DNA of 64,000 nt from Terramyces sp. JEL0728. Taxonomy: Eukaryota; Chytridiomycota; Chytridiomycetes; Rhizophydiales; Terramycetaceae. The notes beneath the pieces were generated by a model. It did no database searches. It had not been told where the DNA came from and saw nothing but the letters and a program-made list of their open reading frames with translations. Below are positions 10,504-20,995 of the stretch, piece by piece; position 1 is the first letter of the stretch, and each line of letters opens with the position of its first letter. Where the stretch lies: contig JADIIU010000027.1 in assembly GCA_027603945.1 (NCBI GenBank), positions 62,001-126,000 of the forward strand. Direction: 5' to 3'. Position numbers and translations under genes: made by a program.

Positions 10504-13500
10504 ATGTCGAAACAAAGAAAAAAGTTGGATTCAAGAATCCCAGCAATAATCCAAAACGGAGTGCAAACTAATCACCGCTCGTTCTTTGTAATCGTCGGCG
10601 ACAGAGGAAGAGACCAAGTAGTTACACTCCACTACTTGCTATCCAAGGCAAGAGTTGCTGCAAGACCAAATGTGCTGTGGTGCTACAAGAAGGAATTGTC
10701 ATTCAGTAGTCACAGGAAAAAGAGAATGAATCAGATTAAAAAAGAAATTGCAAGAGGAACTCGTGACGCTGATGAAGATGATCCATTTGAATTGTTTGTA
10801 TCTTCCACTTCAATCAGATATGCTTACTATAAAGAAACGGATAAAATCTTGGGTAACACTTATGGAATGTGTATCTTGCAGGATTTTGAAGCTTTGACTC
10901 CTAATTTGTTGGCCAGGACAGTAGAAACTGTTGAAGGTGGTGGTATTGTGGTACTATTATTAAAAACAATGACTTCGTTGAAACAGTTATATTCTATGAC
11001 TATGGATGTCCATTCTCGTTACAGAACTGAAGCTCATCAAGATACAATTGCCCGTTTCAATGAAAGATTCATCCTGTCTCTGGGAGGATGTGATATGTGT
11101 TTGGTTGTAGATGATGAATTAAATGTATTACCTCTTAGCGCTGGAAAGAATGTGAAGCCATTATCGAGGGTCCAACAAGAAATCACAAAGGAACAACAAG
11201 AGCTCAAGGAATTAAAGGAATCAATGAAGGATACATTGCCAGTCGGAACGCTTGTCAATCTTACCAAGACTATTGATCAAGCAAAGGCAGTTTTGACTTT
11301 TGTTGAAGCAATTGCAGAAAAAACCTTGAAATCGACTGTTACGCTGACCGCATCCAGAGGTCGAGGTAAGTCGGCTGCTCTGGGCATTGCTATTGCTTCA
11401 GCTGTTGCGTATGGCTACTCGAATATTTTCATTACTTCTCCAAGCCCAGAAAACTTGAAGACCTTATTTGAATTTATATTTAAAGGGTTCGATGGCTTGG
11501 GTTACCAAGAGCATTTAGACTATGATATCATTCAATCAAGCAACCCTGCATTCCAGAAAGCTGTTGTCAGAGTCAATATTTTTAAAGATCATCGCCAAAC
11601 TATCCAATGGATTCAACCGTCAGACCATAATGTACTGGCACAAGCCGAGTTGTTGGTTATCGATGAAGCTGCAGCTATCCCTCTGCCAGTTGTAAAGAAG
11701 CTATTGGGACCATATTTGGTTTTCATGGCGTCTACAATTAATGGATACGAAGGTACTGGCAGATCATTGTCGCTAAAATTGATTAAACAATTAAGAGAAC
11801 AAGCCTCGGGAAAATCAGCTTCAGACGGCACTATTGTTGGAAGAGACGGAAAGGAAAAAGCCAGTGATAGTTTATCTAGATCTTTACGCGAAATCAAGCT
11901 TGAAGAGCCAATTAGATATAGCGCTGGAGACTCGGTCGAAACTTGGTTAAACAAGCTATTGTGCCTGGATTGCAATAACATCAAATCCAGGGCTGCGGCT
12001 GTCTGTCCTCACCCTTCGACCTGTGATTTGTACTATGTCACCAGAGATACACTGTTCAGCTATCACCCAGTTTCCGAAGCATTCCTGCAGAAAATGATGG
12101 CGTTATATGTTGCCAGTCACTACAAAAATAGTCCTAACGACTTGCAGCTACTAAGCGATGCACCAGCCCATCACTTGTTCGTGCTGTTACCACAAATTGA
12201 TGAAACAAAGGCAGTTTTGCCTGAACCGCTGTGTGTAGTTCAAATTTGTATGGAAGGTCAAATTGCAAGAGGGTCAGCCCTTGCTTCCCTAAGCAGGGGT
12301 GTTAGAGCTAACGGTGATCTTATACCGTGGGTAGTATCCCAACAATTCCAAGATGATGACTTTGCCTCCCTTTCTGGTGGAAGAGTAGTCAGAATTGCCA
12401 CTCATCCTGATTACATTGGCATGGGGTATGGCCAAAGAGCTCTGGAACAACTTGAAGCATATTACAATGGCGAAATCCAGTCCTTATCTGAAACTCTGCC
12501 TGTTACTGAAGAATTTAACCGTGTTTCTGAAGAGGAATTAGAGGTAAGAGCTAACTGCTTATCATAGAACGCAACTTTGGCGACAGACCAAATTAAAGTG
12601 AGAGACCCGGCAAAGATGCCGCCATTATTGCTTAAATTATCCGAACGTCCATTGAAAGAAGAACTGCAGTGGCTAGGTGTCAGTTATGGTATTACCAACC
12701 AATTACACAAATTCTGGAAGCGCAGCGGTTACACTCCGGTTTATGTCAGACAAACAGCAAATGATCTTACTGGTGAACATACCTGTATCATGTTGAAAAC
12801 TTTGAAAAAGAAAGTGATCATGGAAAACCAAGAGTGGTTGTCTGAATTTTCGTGGGATTTCAGAAAGCGCTATATTCAGTTATTATCCTATCAATTTAGC
12901 GAATTTTCTACTTCACTTGTCCTAAGTGTTTTGGGGGCATCCAACTTATCCAAGAATATCCACGACCAAGAATGTAATTCTCCGTTAACCCAGTGCCAAT
13001 TGACACCGTCACTAAAGTAGAGAGATACCTTTCTCCTTTTGATCTGAAGAGGCTTGCATCTTATTCACAAAATTTGCTCGACTACCATGTTATCCTAGAC
13101 TTGGTCCCTACAATTGCTAGATTTTACTTCCTCAACCAATTAAATGTTGATGAAAACACAGCTGTTAAATTGTCAGCAGTTCAAGGAGCCATCCTGGTCG
13201 GCCTGGGATTGCAAAAGAAAACAGTTGAGCAAGTCGAGGCTGATCTTAATATCAGCGTTTCCCAAATCTTGGCATTGTTTGCAAGAGCAATTAAAAAAGT
13301 TTCCATATACTTTGAAAAAGTAATTGAACAAGGAGTAGTAGATGACGTTGAACAAACAGTAAACGCAGTAAAGAAGGACAACAGAGATCTGAAAGTCTTG
13401 GGAAAAGACTTGGATGACGATGCTCAATGGGATCCAAGTGCCGTCTCTTTGGAAGATGATTTAGAAGAGGCTGGAAATGAAGCAATGCAAGCATTCAAAC

Positions 13501-13786
13501 AGAAACAGCGTGAATTAATCGACGGCCTTGACTTGAAAAGGTACTGCTTAATTAATTTAGTTTTGAAATTGGTGGTGTAGATGAAGATTGGAAGAAAGTA
13601 AAGCCAAATGGCGGCTCAAATGTAGTTGCCATTGCAAACGCAAATAGCTCAAAGAAACGCAAGGCTGAACAATTCAAAGGCACTGCAGACCAAATTGCCG
13701 ACAAGGCATTCAATGGAGGATTAAATGACTCTAAGGGATTGGTTGCAAAAGTCAAGGCAAAGAAGCACAAGAAATCAAAAAAATAG
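10504..13786 (+). CDS. KRE33: RNA cytidine acetyltransferase KRE33/NAT10
   Basis: Four exons; introns 12544-12567 (24 nt), 12974-12993 (20 nt) and 13541-13560 (20 nt); 1072 aa, the expected family length. It makes N4-acetylcytidine in 18S rRNA and tRNA and drives 40S assembly in the nucleolus. Visible: the N-terminal MSKQRKKLDSRIPAIIQNGV block, ATP-binding Walker A ASRGRGKSAALG, Walker B LLVIDEAAAIPL, the GNAT acetyl-CoA region RIATHPDYIGMGYG, then GVSYGITNQLHKFWKRSGYTPVYVRQT, and a lysine-rich C-terminus. The start at 10504 fits the conserved N-terminus; 33 extra upstream codons are open but unconserved. It converges on the first 7TM gene with 21 bp between stops. Confidence 0.95.
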
Positions 13787-13807
13787 AGGGAATAAAGATA
13801 TATTTAT

Positions 13808-14630
13808 TCATGACTGGTTCACAAATGTTTTGTCCAACTTTGTTCCTATAAAAGTCAGTTTCCGTAGCTGCAAGAATACCTGGACCAAAGCGGTAGAGTG
13901 CATGCATAGTATACTTTGTGTAATCAAATACAGTGACTCTGTAGGGCTGAATACAATGTTATAGCCATACACCCCAATCCCAATCCAATCAATTAATACG
14001 ACACTGATATTTAGAAAGATTGCTTTGCGAAACGTTTGGTAAACCTTTTGGTTTGGTTTGTGTGAGTTTCTAAATTTTAATACCTGCAGGGCTAGATAGA
14101 GCGTCTGTATGTTATCGTATATAGCCGATGGTACTATCAATGCTAGAAACCCTAATTGCGCATACGATTGAGTGAACAATGGGACATCCTCTACACGCGA
14201 GTATTGTACCTGTAGCACCATTCCAAAGCTACATACGATTGAATATACTGTAACAAATATCTTTGCAATAGTAATCTTTTTCTTTGTTATATTTTCATTT
14301 AGAACAGAGTATTTTTGCAGAATCTTGGTTAGATTGTTTTACCTCCAGGTTTAGAATAACCATCATGGCAATATCGATAACCCCCAGTAGCGCAGTCCAG
14401 GAAAATAAGGGAAAGTATGTGTCGACAAAGAAATACAGTACATTTATAATAACAAATGCGATGCTGATAAATTGTACAAATGCGAGCTGTGCGCAAAGCC
14501 AGCTCCTTGTAAATCCGACATTCTTTCCAATTCTAAATACTGTATATATACCGAATGAGACTGCAACCGATGAAGCGAATATACTGGCGATGCCTGTGGT
14601 TGAAGAAATCCGTATTGTCTGGACTGACAT
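13808..14630 (-). CDS. 7TM protein, tandem family member 1
   Basis: Two exons, intron 14324-14342 (19 nt); 267 aa. About seven hydrophobic helices; after splicing the loop reads NLEILQKYSVLNENITKKK, shared in form by the next two genes. Later blocks LIVPSAIYDNIQTLYLAL and VVLIDWIGIGVYGYNI are also shared (IDW-G...YGYN). I infer a lineage-expanded membrane receptor or transporter family; no ligand or G-protein motif is evident. The second intron of its two neighbours is absent here. Confidence 0.7.
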
Positions 14631-14687
14631 TGGAAAGTTTTCATTGTGTCATTTTGCTACGAAAAATACATTTCTAATACTGGAAAT

Positions 14688-15541
14688 TTATTCTATAACA
14701 TTCAGGGCAGTGTGAGTTGCTTTCTCAGACTTTGAATCAACGCTCCATCCAAAGAAGGTCAGCTCCTTCAGAGATGCCAATACTAGTGCCATCGACGATA
14801 AATGAATACCGACAAAGCATTGCGTTGCCAGATATAGCGTTTCCGGAGGTTCTGCAACGCACGTGTAAATATATATCGCCAGGCCGATCCAATCCAAGAG
14901 CAAGATTGAAATATTCAACATGACAGTTGACACCACCCGCGACTGTATATCTTGTTTGTTTCTCTTTGAATTGAAAATCAAAAATGCCAGATAAATACAT
15001 TGAGCGTTGTCGTAGAAAGCAGAAAATAGAGCCAATAGTAATATTCCAACCTGTATGAACTTTGTTAAACCGCAATTACCCATCCGAAAGCAGCTGGGTA
15101 GTTTCCAATGCCATAGTACGCTTGCACTACAACTGCCGCACAAATAACGCTGGTGTAGACACCGACAGCGGATTTCATTATATTGATTTTACGCTTTGTT
15201 ATTTTTTCATTCAATACGGAAAATATTTGTAAAATCTGTTGGTTAGCAATAGTTACTTCCAAGTCTATCAGAACCATCGAATATAATAAGAGACATTCAA
15301 TGATAACCGCAATGTTGAAAATGGTGTAATCTTGTAATAAAAAGAAATAAACAAATCCAATAATTTTAGCGATTATGCTGAGGACTTGAGTTGCGGCCAA
15401 GAACATTGTCAAGTTCCTATTCGCTGTTAATCCGCGATAAAGCCTGTAGATGATATACACGCTGAAGGGTATGGTGATCAGCAACAGAAATATCGTGACA
15501 CATCCAGTAATGGAATAGAAGGATATCGATAGGCCCATCAT
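14688..15541 (-). CDS. 7TM protein, tandem family member 2
   Basis: Three exons; introns 15236-15256 (21 nt) and 15060-15079 (20 nt); 270 aa from ATG 15541. It has the same layout as its neighbours: N-terminal helices, the LE/ILQIFSVLNEKITKRK loop, ALFSAFYDNAQCIYLAFLIF and LLLDWIGLAIYIY. The first intron is 21 nt, a multiple of three and free of stop codons, so an unspliced transcript would read through with seven extra residues (VTIANQQ). It is recognised only by comparison with members 1 and 3. Function unknown. Confidence 0.7.
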
Positions 15542-15670
15542 TTTCAAATGTCAAAATTTTCAAGTGGTGAGACCAGATGTGTACAATGGATATTTGTCCA
15601 GATCCTATTGTTCAATGAATTGCATTGTTCTAAACGTAAACAATTATTACGGGTGAATATATAATATATT

Positions 15671-16518
15671 TCAAGATACTTGCTTGACTGTGGCTGCAGT
15701 TTCTGCTTGCCTTTTAATCGTCCGACCTCCAAAGGTTAATTCCTTCAATTTGGATAAAACGAACGCCATCATTGAAGTGTGGATGCCAATGACACACTGT
15801 GTGAGCAAATACAGTGTCTGCTTTGGCTGCATGATGATATTATAACCGTACAAGCATACTCCAAGCCAATCAATAATAACCACAGTGAAGCTTACAATTA
15901 TGACTTTTTTCAATTTCTCTTCAACTCTGTTTCTATTTCTTTTGGTGATGAAAATCAAATGCGCCAGGTATATCACTTGCGCATTGTCATATGCCGCGGT
16001 GATTGCACATAATACTAAAATCCCGTATTGAATCAACTTTGGTTATTCAAATTGTACCTTTGAGAGCGGTGGAGGCACATCCAGGGCTTGATAAAACATT
16101 TGCATGACAATCGCAGTGCAGATTACCAGCGTAACAGCCAGAAATAGTATTCGATACACCCAGAGTTTTTTCTGGGTGATATTTTCGTTTAATATTGAGA
16201 ATATAGCCAGGATCTACATAAGATAAATTGTACTTCTAAATTTGTAATATTAATGAAGAACAGCAGCAGTGTTTCTAAAATGGCTGTGATATTGAATATA
16301 ATGAAATATGGAGTGACAAAATAGTATGTATATGAAAGGATTTTTGTAATGATATTGACTACTTGCGTTGTGATCAGGAATAGTGTTAGGGTTTTGTTTG
16401 CGGTGTAGCCTTTGAATAATTTGTACAGCATAAATATGCTGAATAGTATGGAAATCCCGCAAAAAACTGTCGTAGCATATCCAGTGGGGGAATTATAATT
16501 TAGTTTGGTGACAGTCAT
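15671..16518 (-). CDS. 7TM protein, tandem family member 3
   Basis: Three exons; introns 16214-16233 (20 nt) and 16037-16057 (21 nt); 268 aa. After splicing the loop reads NLEILAIFSILNENITQKK and the later block ITAAYDNAQVIYLAHLIF, collinear with members 1 and 2. Both intron positions match member 2. The near-identical lengths (267-270 aa) and tandem same-strand arrangement show local gene duplication, but sequence identity is modest, so the array is old compared with the 17-kb block duplication. Confidence 0.7.
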
Positions 16519-16584
16519 TTGCTGTCAAAAGTGACGTGTCCAGAAAAAAGGTTTTAAATTCTAAGCTCATTTATTTATCTACAA

Positions 16585-17648
16585 CTATCCATATGTCTTC
16601 ATCGACAGTAAAATATGTCTTTTCAGCGACTCCATCGACCCCAGTAATCGGTACGTTTTACAAAAATTAGAGGCTAGATTAATTGGATCGTCATTCTGCG
16701 TCAATAACGAAATACCTTATGTATCGGCAACATTTTATACACGCCAGATTTAATTTCAACTTTTAAGCAACAAATCAGCCTTCCTCTTTCGCTGTGATTT
16801 TCGATATTTGCATATTTAATTGGTTCAGTAGGGGGTAACGGTTCCTTCTTTTTCTGCTCTTGAACCCGTTGTTTGGAATTAAATGAAGTGACGAAAAGGG
16901 GCGATTGTACTCTATTAGCTGTCAGCTGCATATCTCCCAATAGCGGAAGAGATTTCTGGCGCTGTTGCGATTCCTTTTCTTCCTTGTCATTTAAATACTG
17001 TGATTGGGATTCGCTATGTTAAATATTTTCTACCCAGACGGCTTCCTTTTGCTTATACACGATTTTGATTGAGATGGATATGCTAGCGGTGTATCGGGAT
17101 CTTCTAATACCATCGGAATGCTATGGTTAATTAGTCTGTTACCCCTGTGCCCACTGCGCAACTCTTTCTATCACTGATAAAGGCTGAATCATCCGCATGT
17201 ATTCCGTATGTTTTTTCAAGTTTGCCTCATTCAAATATACACTATCGATCAGTAATAAAAAGAATAGAAATGCTACAGAAATAAGAATGAAGAAAAGCAC
17301 TTACGGTTTCATGGATGCCGATTCTTTTTTGTGGTCATAGTCTGGCTCGGAAAACCTTACTCTCGACGGTCTCTCGTCTGTTGTTTCAATGGTTTTGGAT
17401 GTGTTGATGGACCGTTTGTTTTGATAATCTGATTTCCATTTAGATTCGCTGGTATGAAATTTTAAATCCCCAACTGTCGTTGGTCTACTTGTTGCGCTCT
17501 GTCTATTTTTTTGAGCTGATGTTGTTAGGGGTTTAGCTTGTCTAATTAATGATTCTATCGATGCTTGATTTGACAAAACCATTTGTTTCACAGTTGGTCG
17601 CTGACGTGTTTTCTGTGATAATCTGTAAGACCATGGTGAATGAGACAT
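16585..17648 (-). CDS. Hypothetical basic protein with C-terminal GDDP-like domain
   Basis: Five exons; introns 17242-17304 (63 nt), 17121-17142 (22 nt), 17014-17033 (20 nt) and 16696-16715 (20 nt); 312 aa. The N-terminal two-thirds is basic, Ser/Gln/Lys-rich and probably disordered (MSHSPWSYRLSQKTRQRP...). The C-terminus folds into ICCLKVEIKSGVYKMLPIHK joined by the last intron to NDDPINLASNFCKTYRLL, a beta-hairpin plus helix with an 'xDDPxxLAxxFxxxxxL' signature that I associate, from memory, with PFU-like and several flagellate proteins; that assignment is tentative. It sits directly downstream of CFAP300 on the same strand, so a flagellar role is possible. The first intron is the longest seen in the window. 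Confidence 0.6.
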
Positions 17649-17745
17649 TTCTGAGTGTTAGCAGGATGTTTTATGAAATCTATCAAAAATGACGAATTCG
17701 GGAGTGACGTAATTTCTTAAATCTTGACCGCTACAGCTTTATTTA

Positions 17746-18628
17746 CTAATAGTATGCGTCTGAGGCATGATAAAAGACATTTACTTGTCTTCTAAGCGGA
17801 TCAATGCTAACATAGCAAAAGTTTTGCGGGTGTCTAATTGGAAATAGCGGAGAAACTGAAGATTCAATGTCAGTGATCTCGTATACCAATGAAGCAACAT
17901 GAAGCCTGCCAGATTCAGCTTTGGATACCCTACGATTAGGCGCGTATTACGCTATCAAATCTTTGTAGATGTTTTTCGTTGCATAAAGATACGGCTCTAA
18001 TTCGTCTTCATACTGGCACAATTTACCTCCTAAACAAAGAGCTTTGAACACATGGAAGATGAATTCCTTTCTATCGGCAGGAGAAAATGTGTCATACAAC
18101 TTGAATTCTGGCATTAACAAGCACTTTCTCAATTCATCCCCAATCAAGAAAGACTCGTAGTATTCATCTAGGCATTTTCTAATTTCTCCTGTTTCCTTCA
18201 AGACAGCTGAATCAATTTCAGACTACCTTTCTTTAACCTGTCAAAAAACGATAACGAGGTGATTGTGTGCGCAGTTTCTTCCTTTACAACTTTGGTTACT
18301 TTTCCAAGCGTCCCCCATCTATCATTTGTTCCTAAAACCTACTATCAGCAAAATCGCACTTTGATATGGGGATTCTGATAGAACAGGTCCGATAAAAACT
18401 TTTCAATTTCATATTCTTGGAATGGCTGGTCGTATGTAAATCGTTTGATATAACAGCTGGACTGCATGCCCCTGGGTTAGAACAACGCTACCATTTGAAA
18501 AGGGAATATTGAACTTCTTTTTCGTTGAAACCTGGAAATTTCGCATCCATCAAGGTAAAAGTAAATTTCTTTTCGCTTACTGGTTTTTTGATTTCATTCT
18601 TTACATCAGGGTTGACTTCTGTAATCAT
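17746..18628 (-). CDS. CFAP300: Cilia and flagella associated protein 300 (dynein-arm assembly)
   Basis: Five exons; introns 18472-18491, 18339-18359, 18207-18226 and 17930-17950 (20-21 nt); 266 aa, essentially the same length as the human protein (about 267). CFAP300 is needed to assemble axonemal dynein arms in motile cilia. Family blocks seen after splicing: YSLFKWGMQSSC, FTYDQPFQEYEIEKFLSDLF, RWGTLGKVTKVV, EIRKCLDEYYESFLIGDELR, LFxHxFKxLCLGG-type FIFHVFKALCLGGKLCQYED, YATKNIYKDLI and, in the last exon, YVSIDPLRRQVNVFYHASDA. The exon-exon joins each restore the known motif order. Its presence argues that the organism makes flagellated zoospores. Confidence 0.92.
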
Positions 18629-18764
18629 TTTGTTTCTCTACGCGAAAGAAACAAACATTGGGCTTTGACCAACCCTTCAGCTGAGTGTAATTTTACAATC
18701 GTCACCGTTCCTTTACTAGCCATTTTTCAGTATGGCATATCGAATTATTTTTGCATAACTTTCC

Positions 18765-19536
18765 ATGAATCAACAAAGAGACAAGACGACAAGGAGCACC
18801 TACTTTTCACTCCCACTATCAAAGGATCAAGTCAAGGTTAATCAGCGGATCGATCCGTTCCAAAAGCATAAATTATTAATGAAGTATTACAATGTACCCA
18901 AAATTACAAAAGAAAAATCACTGTCTGAAGTGCAAATACTAAAGAAAAACCACCAGTTTCTGAGAGAAGATGAATCAGAGACATGGGAAGAGAGATTGGC
19001 TGAAAAGTATTACAACAAGCTATTTAAAGAATACTGCCTAGGCGATTTTTCAAGGTACAAGACTGGAGCGATAGGATTGAGGTGGAGAACAGAAAAGGAA
19101 TGCATTTCCGGCAAAGGGTATCCAACGATTAATTAGTCAATTCATATGCGGAAATCTTGGATGTGAAAATGACGAATTAAAGTCTTGGGAAGTCAACTTT
19201 GCATATATGGAGAAAGGAGAAAAGAAGAATGTTCTTGTAAAGATAAGGCTCTGTCCAGATTGCTCAGATTTACTGAATTACAAGAAACTCAAAGATGCAA
19301 AGAAGCTGGATAGGATGGAACTAAAAGATTCTGAAAGGAAGAGGAAAATCAAAGAGGAAGAAGAAGAGAGAAAGAAATCAAAGCAAGGTGCTTTTAGCTA
19401 ATCTAGAACATCCTGAAGAACCAGTAGACGCTGAGGAGCAAAATGGGAATATCTGGAGTGCGCCAATTAAAGAGCCAGAGGAAGGCAAATCTAAGGAAGA
19501 GGAAATGGATGAATATCTCAGAGAATTGTTTGTGTA
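18765..19536 (+). CDS. FRA10AC1: FRA10AC1 homologue (nuclear spliceosome-associated protein)
   Basis: Three exons; introns 19118-19136 and 19388-19406 (both 19 nt); 218 aa. Family signatures: HQFLREDE, WEERLAEKYYNKLFKEYC, a GLRWRTEKECISGKGQFICG block produced by removing the first intron, LKSWEVNFAYMEKGEKKN with a CxxC pair (CPDC) shortly after, and a charged coiled tail ending EEEMDEYLRELFV. The CG..CE...C..C arrangement resembles a small zinc-binding site. The human protein is nuclear and found with late spliceosomes; the role here is by homology. Divergent from CFAP300 with 136 bp between starts. Confidence 0.88.
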
Positions 19537-19749
19537 ATAAAATGTATGCGTCGTCGAATCTCTGTTGGAGAGACCAATCACACATTTTAGCGAGGTGTCG
19601 GCTTAAATCTGACTCTCTTGTACAGCATAGTATGCCGATAAGGGTCATAAATACCCATTGGTTTCTGATGAGGCTCCATTGAAAAGCCCAAGAGACTTTC
19701 ATGGGTACTAAAAAAATATAAAACCCGCATAATTCCCAAAGCAAATTAC

Positions 19750-20259
19750 ATGTTTTCTCTGGTCCTCGCTGCTACTGCTTCCGCTTCAATCATTGATGTT
19801 GCCAAGTTCCTTACCACCCAAGTTGAAGCAGATGTTGCACTGTACAAGTCACTCGTCCCAGCAAACCAAACCCTGGTGTACGCTGGTGTTACTATTGGAG
19901 GGTCAAACACACAAAATTATGACTGCACTAACGGAGTGTATGTTCTCTCTGGTGCTAACGCTACAATCAACTTTGGGGATGTTAAACACTACTTCTTGTC
20001 GTATGGCGGAAAGCCGACATGGGCAAGCAAGGACGGAAGCGCAGTAACCGGGTTGAAAAAGACTGCAACTCCTTCGCCTCAAGGTGCTTCTAATGTAGCG
20101 TGGTTGTCCCTAACCCCAACGGCTGCTTCTGGCACTGGTGTCTTGTCGAATGTAAAAACCGTGCTGAGAACATTTACATATGGGGGTGTTGCGCCAGCTT
20201 CATGCACTTCTGGATCCATTAAGCTGCCATACAGTGCGCTTTATACTTTCTATGCTTAG
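19750..20259 (+). CDS. DUF3455 secreted protein 1
   Basis: Intronless, 169 aa. A short signal peptide (MFSLVLAATASAS) leads a DUF3455-type domain: VPANQTLVYAGVTIGGSNTQ, DCTNGVYVLSGANATI, a central FLSYGGKPTW and a C-terminal PYSALYTFYA. DUF3455 proteins are secreted, of unknown biochemistry, in fungi and bacteria. A TATA-like tract (AAATATAAAACCC) lies about 30-40 bp upstream. The next gene is a tandem paralog. Confidence 0.8.
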   Translation: MFSLVLAATASASIIDVAKFLTTQVEADVALYKSLVPANQTLVYAGVTIGGSNTQNYDCTNGVYVLSGANATINFGDVKHYFLSYGGKPTWASKDGSAVTGLKKTATPSPQGASNVAWLSLTPTAASGTGVLSNVKTVLRTFTYGGVAPASCTSGSIKLPYSALYTFYA

Positions 20260-20382
20260 AATATATTATGTAGATTTTACTTGTTTGCCGCATTCAAAAA
20301 GGGAACTGATACAAAGCTTGTACCACTAACGGTTGGTGTATTTTGGTATAAATATATCTGGATATTCCGAGAAGACTGCCAA

Positions 20383-20886
20383 ATGATTTCTGCTCTATTC
20401 GTTGCTGCTGTTGCTTGTATTGACCTTGATGCATACCTTGCTACCCAACCTTCTGCCGACGTTTCTCTGTACACCTCCATGATTCCAGCAAACCAAACCT
20501 TGGTATATGCCGGTTTAACCACTGGAGAAAGCAACACGCAAAACTATGACTGCACCAACGGGCTATACGTTTTGTCTGGTGCTAATGCAACTATCCAAGA
20601 AGGTAAAGTTACTCACTACTTTTTGTCTTATGGCGGTTTGCCTACTTGGTCCAATGTTGACGGAAGTTTAGTTACTGGGTTGGGTAAATCTGCATTCAAT
20701 TCCCCAGAAGGTGCCTCCAGCATTAAATGGTTGAAAGTTACTCCAACCCAGTCTTCTGGCAATGGAACTCTGTCTGCTGTAAAGTCTGTCCTCAGGTCTT
20801 TCACTGTTGGTGGCCAAGCTCCTGCTTCTTGTGTCAATGGGTCCATCACAGTTCCATACCAAGCACTATATACTTTTTATGCCTAA
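20383..20886 (+). CDS. DUF3455 secreted protein 2 (copy A)
   Basis: Intronless, 167 aa from ATG 20383, signal peptide MISALFVAAVAC. Same domain plan as the 19750 gene (IPANQTLVYAGLTTGESNTQ ... PYQALYTFYA). A TATA-like GTATAAATATA lies about 35 bp upstream. The segment from about 20394 onward is duplicated at 47104, so the 17-kb repeat begins about four codons after this start codon: the ATG and promoter are unique to copy A. Confidence 0.82.
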   Translation: MISALFVAAVACIDLDAYLATQPSADVSLYTSMIPANQTLVYAGLTTGESNTQNYDCTNGLYVLSGANATIQEGKVTHYFLSYGGLPTWSNVDGSLVTGLGKSAFNSPEGASSIKWLKVTPTQSSGNGTLSAVKSVLRSFTVGGQAPASCVNGSITVPYQALYTFYA

Positions 20887-20995
20887 TCAAATAAACATAA
20901 TTAATATCAATTCCCCATCTTTGCTGTCCATTCAATGGCAGTGGTGACACAAGGATACTTTTGTCAGTCACACTTGCTTCAGTTTTGCAAATTCA

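Noticed and set aside
17660..17745. Possible tRNA or ncRNA in the CFAP300 3' gap
   Set aside because: No cloverleaf; most of the gap proved to be the last CFAP300 exon (SIDPLRRQVNVFYH).
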